Positions 59,564 through 64,000 of a stretch of DNA of 64,000 nt are shown piece after piece. The notes under the pieces were generated by a model. That model was not told the DNA's origin. It saw only the letters and a program-made list of their open reading frames with translations, and made no database searches. The stretch lies in contig NZ_CP019332.1 of the NCBI RefSeq assembly GCF_002163855.1, forward strand, positions 1,095,145 to 1,159,144. Reading direction: 5' to 3'. A program made the translations under genes and the position numbers. The stretch comes from Winogradskyella sp. PC-19. Its GTDB lineage: Bacteria > Bacteroidota > Bacteroidia > Flavobacteriales > Flavobacteriaceae. Every line of letters starts with the position of its first letter. The stretch's first letter is position 1.

Positions 59564-60640
59564 CTACGTGAGTTTAACTCGTGGGTCAAGCATAGCATAT
59601 ATCATATCAACTAGTATATTAATAATAATAAAACTTGTAGCAATAACTAATACTGCACCCATAATAACAGGTAAGTCCAAAGTATTTAATGCATTTACAA
59701 TCTCTTTTCCAAGGCCATTCCACCCAAAAATATATTCTACAAAAACAGCACCAGCAAGCATAGAAGCAAACCAACCAGAAATTGCAGTTACTACAGGATT
59801 TAAAGCATTTTTAATTGCATGGTTTTTTATAATCTGAAACTCACTCAAGCCTTTTGCTCTGGCCGTACGAACGTAATCTTGATTCATCACTTCAAGTAAT
59901 GAGTTTCTCATGAGTTGAATAATTACAGCCAAAGGTCTAATACCTAAAACAATTGCTGGCAGAATCAGATTTTTCCATTTAATGTTTACAGTTTCCCCAA
60001 AATCATCAAGCTCGTAAAGACTACCTGTCATTTCTAAATTTGTGTATTTATGTAATACAAAACCAAATAACCAAGCAAACAAAATGGCACTAAAAAAAGA
60101 AGGAACACTCATTCCTAATGTGCTGAAAACTTGAATACTTCTATCAATCCAAGTATCCTTTTTCAACGCCGAAATCACGCCAAAAATCAATCCTAAAATC
60201 ATAGCAATAATTATTGCCGATACTGCTAAAACAAATGTATTTGGTAAGGTCTCGCCAATGACTTGACTTACTTTTTTCCCTTGTTTTGCAAATGACGCTC
60301 TTAAGTAAGGTAATTTGATTGCAGTTGTAGTTTTACTAATAGTGAATAATCTTAAACCTGAATATTTATTATCATCAAAATAAGTATAATCTTCTGTTTT
60401 AGTAGAATGAAATGATATTGGCGATAAATCGTTTAGATAATACAAGTATTGAGTTCCAAGAGGTTTATCAAAGCCATACTTCTTTTTTACAGCTTCGACC
60501 TGCTCTGCTGTTTGATTTTGTCCTAGCATCATTTTTGCTGGGTCACCAGGTAAAACGGTAAACAATAAAAATATAACTGTAACTACTCCTACTAATGTAA
60601 GAACTGCATAAAAGATTTTATTTAGTAAGTAGTTGAGCAG
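59564..60640 (-). CDS. ABC transporter permease (DppB/OppB-type) with non-canonical start
   Basis: Dipeptide/oligopeptide-type inner-membrane permease. The conserved loop is DYVRTARAKGLSEFQIIKNH and the end INILVDMIYAMLDPRVKL. The first usual start codon (TTG 60565) would cut through the first transmembrane helix. Upstream, the frame stays open and codes for LLNYLLNKIFYAVLTLVGVV, the expected first helix, until an in-frame stop at 60656-60658. In that stretch no ATG, GTG or TTG exists; CTG at 60640, one base after the TAG of the upstream gene, is the best start (358 aa). Probably translationally coupled. Partner subunits are not in this window. Confidence 0.85.
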   Translation of the reverse strand: MLNYLLNKIFYAVLTLVGVVTVIFLLFTVLPGDPAKMMLGQNQTAEQVEAVKKKYGFDKPLGTQYLYYLNDLSPISFHSTKTEDYTYFDDNKYSGLRLFTISKTTTAIKLPYLRASFAKQGKKVSQVIGETLPNTFVLAVSAIIIAMILGLIFGVISALKKDTWIDRSIQVFSTLGMSVPSFFSAILFAWLFGFVLHKYTNLEMTGSLYELDDFGETVNIKWKNLILPAIVLGIRPLAVIIQLMRNSLLEVMNQDYVRTARAKGLSEFQIIKNHAIKNALNPVVTAISGWFASMLAGAVFVEYIFGWNGLGKEIVNALNTLDLPVIMGAVLVIATSFIIINILVDMIYAMLDPRVKLT

Positions 60641-60641
60641 A

Positions 60642-61976
60642 CTATTGATTTTCTTTTAAAATTATTTCTACCAAAGAAGTGTAATTAGTTTTATCCACTG
60701 AATTTATTGAATCTAAGAGCCTTTTAACTACTTCTTTATCTTTATAAACATATACTTCTTCTATGTTCTCTTCTGCAATTGAATTCGAAGCTTCTATAGT
60801 AGAAATTTTTCCGTCAATTACATATACAGTTCCATCATCTTTTTTTGCAATTATATCTCTTTCAGACTCTGGAATTTCTTTAAGCTGAATATCTTCAATA
60901 TCATTCCAATGTACTTTATTAACCACTGTTCCGTTTTCAAGGATAAAAATCCCAGGGTTTGCACGCACAATTGTTTTTACCACTTTTTCATCACACAAAT
61001 AGGTTTCAAAATTTAAATTATAGTCTGCTTTTAGTTGCTGCTTAGCTTCATTACCTGAGGCTGATAATCCAATTACCGTATAACCTTTTTTGATAGCATC
61101 GTCCGTAAAGTTTTTTAGCTTTAACAAACCTTCTTTTTCAGAATTATAAACATTATACATTGTAACCATCACAAGATTATCCTTCTCTAAGAAATAATTA
61201 GTCAAATCTTCCTCATCTGATTCAATTGTAAAATCTTGAATTGAAGGAATATAACCTGCATCAATCTCCTTGGTTTCGACACCGATATATTCGCCACCTT
61301 CAACATTAGGGTAACTTCCGTTAGTAACAAATTCTTGTTCTTCGCCGTTAACTTTAAAAGTCCACGTATATTCTATTATTGGTTTAGCTGCATCTTCTGG
61401 GATTGCCATTTCATCCTGCAAATTATTACCAATCTTATAGGCTCTAAAATCTATTGCTGGCAAATGCATCAATACATGGTAAGCAAACCAAAGCGAAACA
61501 ATAAAACTCAACAAGGAAATAATTGAATTTGGTAAACTTTTGAAAATTGGTTTTATATACTTTCTTCCAATATATAACACAAGTATTAAAACTAGAAGTA
61601 CAACATCTTTAGTAAAACTCTCCCATGGTGTTAATTTTAAAGCATCACCGAAACATCCACAGTCTTTTACTTTATCAAAATACGCCGAATAAAACGTTAG
61701 GAATGTAAAAAATACTATCATTCCTAAAAGCATCCAAATTGTAAATTTTTTCTTGTAACCAATTAATAAAAACACACCCAGAACGACTTCTAAGACTACT
61801 ACAAATACAGAAATAGCTAATGCATAAGGCTCTAAAAACGGAATATTTAAAACGTCTGAACTAAAATATTCTTGTAGTTTATAAGAAAAACCAAGAGGGT
61901 CATTAAGTTTTATAAATCCTGATATGATAAATAAAACACCAACAAAAATTCTACAAATTTGAACTATGTATTTCAT
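60642..61976 (-). CDS. BT_3928-type DoxX protein with thioredoxin-like C-terminus
   Basis: A 444-aa protein with an N-terminal four-helix DoxX/MauE-like domain (about 1-135; RIFVGVLFIISGFIKLNDPL; a CGCFGD cysteine pair at about 112), one more helix (about 150-170), then a soluble thioredoxin-like domain (about 240-370) without a CxxC (YLCDEKVVKTIVRANPGIFI). The family is common in Bacteroidota; proposed links with membrane thiol-redox chemistry are inference. Its TAG is one base before the permease CTG. Confidence 0.85.
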   Translation of the reverse strand: MKYIVQICRIFVGVLFIISGFIKLNDPLGFSYKLQEYFSSDVLNIPFLEPYALAISVFVVVLEVVLGVFLLIGYKKKFTIWMLLGMIVFFTFLTFYSAYFDKVKDCGCFGDALKLTPWESFTKDVVLLVLILVLYIGRKYIKPIFKSLPNSIISLLSFIVSLWFAYHVLMHLPAIDFRAYKIGNNLQDEMAIPEDAAKPIIEYTWTFKVNGEEQEFVTNGSYPNVEGGEYIGVETKEIDAGYIPSIQDFTIESDEEDLTNYFLEKDNLVMVTMYNVYNSEKEGLLKLKNFTDDAIKKGYTVIGLSASGNEAKQQLKADYNLNFETYLCDEKVVKTIVRANPGIFILENGTVVNKVHWNDIEDIQLKEIPESERDIIAKKDDGTVYVIDGKISTIEASNSIAEENIEEVYVYKDKEVVKRLLDSINSVDKTNYTSLVEIILKENQ

Positions 61977-61982
61977 ACTTTT

Positions 61983-62525
61983 CTATTTTCCTTCACCTAA
62001 GTGAATCATTGCAAAAACTGCGTAATTAATCATATCTTGATAGTTGGCGTCAATACCTTCACTCACAATTGTTTTGCCAGCATTATCTTCAATTTGTTTA
62101 ACTCGTAATAATTTCTGTAAAATCAAATCTGTTAGGCTACTAACACGCATATCTCGCCATGCTTCGCCATAATCATGATTTTTATCCAACATTAGTTGTT
62201 TTGTTATACCAATATTTTGGTCGTAAAGTTCAGTAGCTTCTTTAGTGTCCATATCTGGCTGTTCGACAACACCTTTTTCGAGTTGCACTAAAGCCATGAC
62301 ACAGTAATTTATAATCCCGATAAACTCACTTACTTCTCCTTCATCTACCTTTCTAACATCGTTTTGTTGCAAACTACGTATACGCTGCGCTTTTATAAAG
62401 ATTTGATCAGTTAAAGATGGTAATCTCAAAATTCGCCATGCACTTCCGTAATCACTCATTTTGTTTATAAATAAGCTTCGACATTTGGCAATTACCGCAT
62501 CGTATTCTTTGGACGTATTAGACAT
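61983..62525 (-). CDS. DUF1599 domain protein
   Basis: A 180-aa protein from ATG 62525 (MSNTSKEYDAVIAKCRSLF); a start 11 codons upstream (62558) adds only MRNLRKNNRKR, so 62525 is preferred. It consists of two similar copies: KMSDYGSAWRILRLPSLTDQ and KNHDYGEAWRDMRVSSLTDL, each followed by a helix ending in R.....QQ/ED. This is the internal duplication of DUF1599. Function unknown. It is adjacent to and divergent from folP, as in many Bacteroidota genomes, and 6 bp before the DoxX gene. Confidence 0.88.
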   Translation of the reverse strand: MSNTSKEYDAVIAKCRSLFINKMSDYGSAWRILRLPSLTDQIFIKAQRIRSLQQNDVRKVDEGEVSEFIGIINYCVMALVQLEKGVVEQPDMDTKEATELYDQNIGITKQLMLDKNHDYGEAWRDMRVSSLTDLILQKLLRVKQIEDNAGKTIVSEGIDANYQDMINYAVFAMIHLGEGK

Positions 62526-62620
62526 TCGTTTCCTATTATTTTTGCGTAAATTTCGCATAAATAAATCAGAAGTTCAAAGTTTTTGGAATTTGGTTTTTAA
62601 CAATTGAAAATAAACGATTT

Positions 62621-63448
62621 ATGACAATCAATTGCAAAGGGCGACTTATAGATATATCACAACCTAAAGTCATGGGTGTTTTGAATGTTACACCAGATTC
62701 GTTTTATGATGGCGGTAGCTATAAAGATAAAGCAGATATACTGAGACAAGTAGAAAAAATCTTGACTGAAGGTGCAACTTTTATTGATGTTGGTGGCTAC
62801 AGTTCGCGTCCTGGTGCTGATTTTGTTTCTGAAGAAGAAGAGTCAAATCGTGTGCTACCTGTTATTGAATTAATATTAAAAGAATTTCCTGAAGCCTTAA
62901 TCTCCATCGATACATTTAGAAGTCAAGTAGCCAAAAAATCTATTGAAACTGGTGCCGCATTGATTAATGATATTTCAGCAGGAAAACTAGACAACAAAAT
63001 GATTGAGACTGTTGGTAAACTTGGTGTACCATACATTATGATGCATATGCGAGGTAATCCAAAAACTATGCAACAACAAACTAATTACGAAGATTTAGTC
63101 AAAGATGTTATTAGTTATTTTGGTGAACGAATAGCAGAAGCCCATAAAGCAAAAATTAACGATATTATTATTGACCCAGGTTTTGGTTTCGCAAAAACAC
63201 TTGAACAAAATTTTAATCTGTTGAATAAAATGGACTTACTTAAAATAACAGACAAACCCATTTTAGCAGGTGTTTCCAGAAAATCAATGATTTACAAAAC
63301 TTTAAACGCAACAGCAAAAGAAGCTTTGAATGGCACAACTGCTCTGAATATGATGGCTTTAGAAAATGGTGCATCTATACTACGCGTACATGATGTCAAA
63401 GAAGCTATGGAATGTATAACACTGTTTAACAAACTAAAATCCAACTAA
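62621..63448 (+). CDS. folP: Dihydropteroate synthase
   Basis: Makes dihydropteroate from p-aminobenzoate and 6-hydroxymethyl-dihydropterin diphosphate in folate synthesis. It has 275 aa. The family motifs MGVLNVTPDSFYDGG (about 18-32), IDVGGYSSRPGA and DPGFGFAKT are intact. Confidence 0.95.
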   Translation: MTINCKGRLIDISQPKVMGVLNVTPDSFYDGGSYKDKADILRQVEKILTEGATFIDVGGYSSRPGADFVSEEEESNRVLPVIELILKEFPEALISIDTFRSQVAKKSIETGAALINDISAGKLDNKMIETVGKLGVPYIMMHMRGNPKTMQQQTNYEDLVKDVISYFGERIAEAHKAKINDIIIDPGFGFAKTLEQNFNLLNKMDLLKITDKPILAGVSRKSMIYKTLNATAKEALNGTTALNMMALENGASILRVHDVKEAMECITLFNKLKSN

Positions 63449-64000
63449 ATGCGGTATTTATCTTTTTTAATTATTCTTGTTTTATTTAGTTGTGATACTA
63501 AAAAAGTTATTCAACTTCCGGAAATTGAAAACACTGAAATAACTGAGGTTCTTGATGTTTCTCCAGCTTATATATTTTATGATGAAACTCAACCAGACTC
63601 CACATTATTCAATAGAAAAAATCTTATAAGTACTACCAATTGGTTGGTCAATGTAGACAAACGATTGACACTTAAACAAGCCATACCGCATATACAATAC
63701 CTGCAGAACAAACGCAAAAAGGCTAGTATGCATAAAAATGAAAATGCTAGAAACTACTTTACCTGTAATGATACTAGTATTGAAAATTTAGGATTTTTGG
63801 AGTTTACGGATGTCGCCTTTTATTTTGGAGACAACAACTTGCAATCTAAATATGAAAACATTGATTCTTGCTGGATAACTTTTGAAAGTTTAAATCTAGT
63901 TACTACATCTTCTTCTTTAGACTTTAATTTCGAGTTTTCGAAAAAAAACTTTACACATGCTTTAGAAATACTTAAACAAGAATGTGATGAATCATCCAAA
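63449..64000 (+). CDS. Hypothetical lipoprotein, truncated by the window end
   Basis: Starts at ATG 63449, directly after the folP stop. Open to the last base (184 codons seen). Signal peptide with lipobox VLFSC (Cys15), then a soluble part (SPAYIFYDETQPDSTLF, NYFTCNDTSIENLGFLEFTD). No family recognised. Confidence 0.75.
   Translation, partial: MRYLSFLIILVLFSCDTKKVIQLPEIENTEITEVLDVSPAYIFYDETQPDSTLFNRKNLISTTNWLVNVDKRLTLKQAIPHIQYLQNKRKKASMHKNENARNYFTCNDTSIENLGFLEFTDVAFYFGDNNLQSKYENIDSCWITFESLNLVTTSSSLDFNFEFSKKNFTHALEILKQECDESSK

Overview
The window is a 64 kb chromosomal segment of a Bacteroidota bacterium, most likely a marine Flavobacteriaceae (genus not determinable from sequence alone). 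The base composition is strongly A+T-rich. Many genes belong to families typical of this group: DUF4920, DUF1684, DUF3078, DUF4197, DUF1599, BT_3928-type DoxX, a fused isobutyryl-CoA mutase, a T9SS sorting domain and GSII-type glutamine synthetase. Many upstream regions carry the Bacteroidota -7 promoter element TAnnTTTG. No phage, insertion sequence, CRISPR array or rRNA was seen. One tRNA (Arg-ACG) is present.

Layout. 1-4.3 kb: the 3' part of htpG, a CarboxypepD_reg/transglutaminase pair, and two genes broken by single-base changes (a DUF3592-like protein and a Crp/Fnr regulator). 4.4-14.8 kb: housekeeping and metabolic genes (Tat-type epimerase, rlmF, TIGR01777 epimerase, mnmD, DUF4920, ilvE, MazG-like pyrophosphohydrolase, DPP III peptidase, SRPBCC protein, crcB, DUF1684). 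15-21 kb: an MFS transporter, a frameshifted glyoxalase, a DJ-1/PfpI lipoprotein, an Lrp regulator, an alanine/glycine symporter and a membrane-anchored LuxR-type regulator. 21-35 kb: the icmF-helicase operon, OmpA, thioredoxin and DUF4197 genes, a cobalamin-type binding protein, pyrF, prfA, an ABC ATPase, DUF3078 and purM.

35.2-41.4 kb (minus strand) is a complete curli-type amyloid locus. It runs from a long curlin-repeat fibre subunit, through a short hairpin, to a minor curlin, CsgE (with an N-terminal CsgH-like part), CsgF, CsgG (with a C-terminal beta-barrel extension) and a surface-type lipoprotein with a TolB-like propeller. 42-50.6 kb: glnII, an OmpA/TSP3 protein, a CaCA antiporter, a BlaI/BlaR-like pair with twin palindromic operators, and a secreted endonuclease I with a T9SS tail. 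51-56 kb: a 50-aa conserved small protein, tRNA-Arg, and a sulfur/persulfide detoxification cluster made of a Crp/Fnr regulator, two YeeE/YedE half transporters, TauE/SafE, a CstB-like persulfide dioxygenase-rhodanese, DUF2892 and an HMA protein. 56-64 kb: clpS, an M57 protease, prmA, a palindromic repeat element, tpiA, an ABC permease with a non-canonical start, a DoxX-thioredoxin protein, DUF1599, folP and a truncated lipoprotein.

Most interesting points: (1) in the sulfur cluster, two promoters carry Crp-type sites placed at exactly the same distance (28.5 bp) from the -7 box, which suggests class-II activation by the cysteine-rich Crp/Fnr protein encoded next to them; (2) the domain fusions and extra lipoprotein of the curli locus; (3) two 16-bp palindromes 20 bp apart on the blaI promoter; (4) three separate single-T frameshifts; (5) a small transcription unit at 51 kb that may encode a 15-aa peptide or an RNA.
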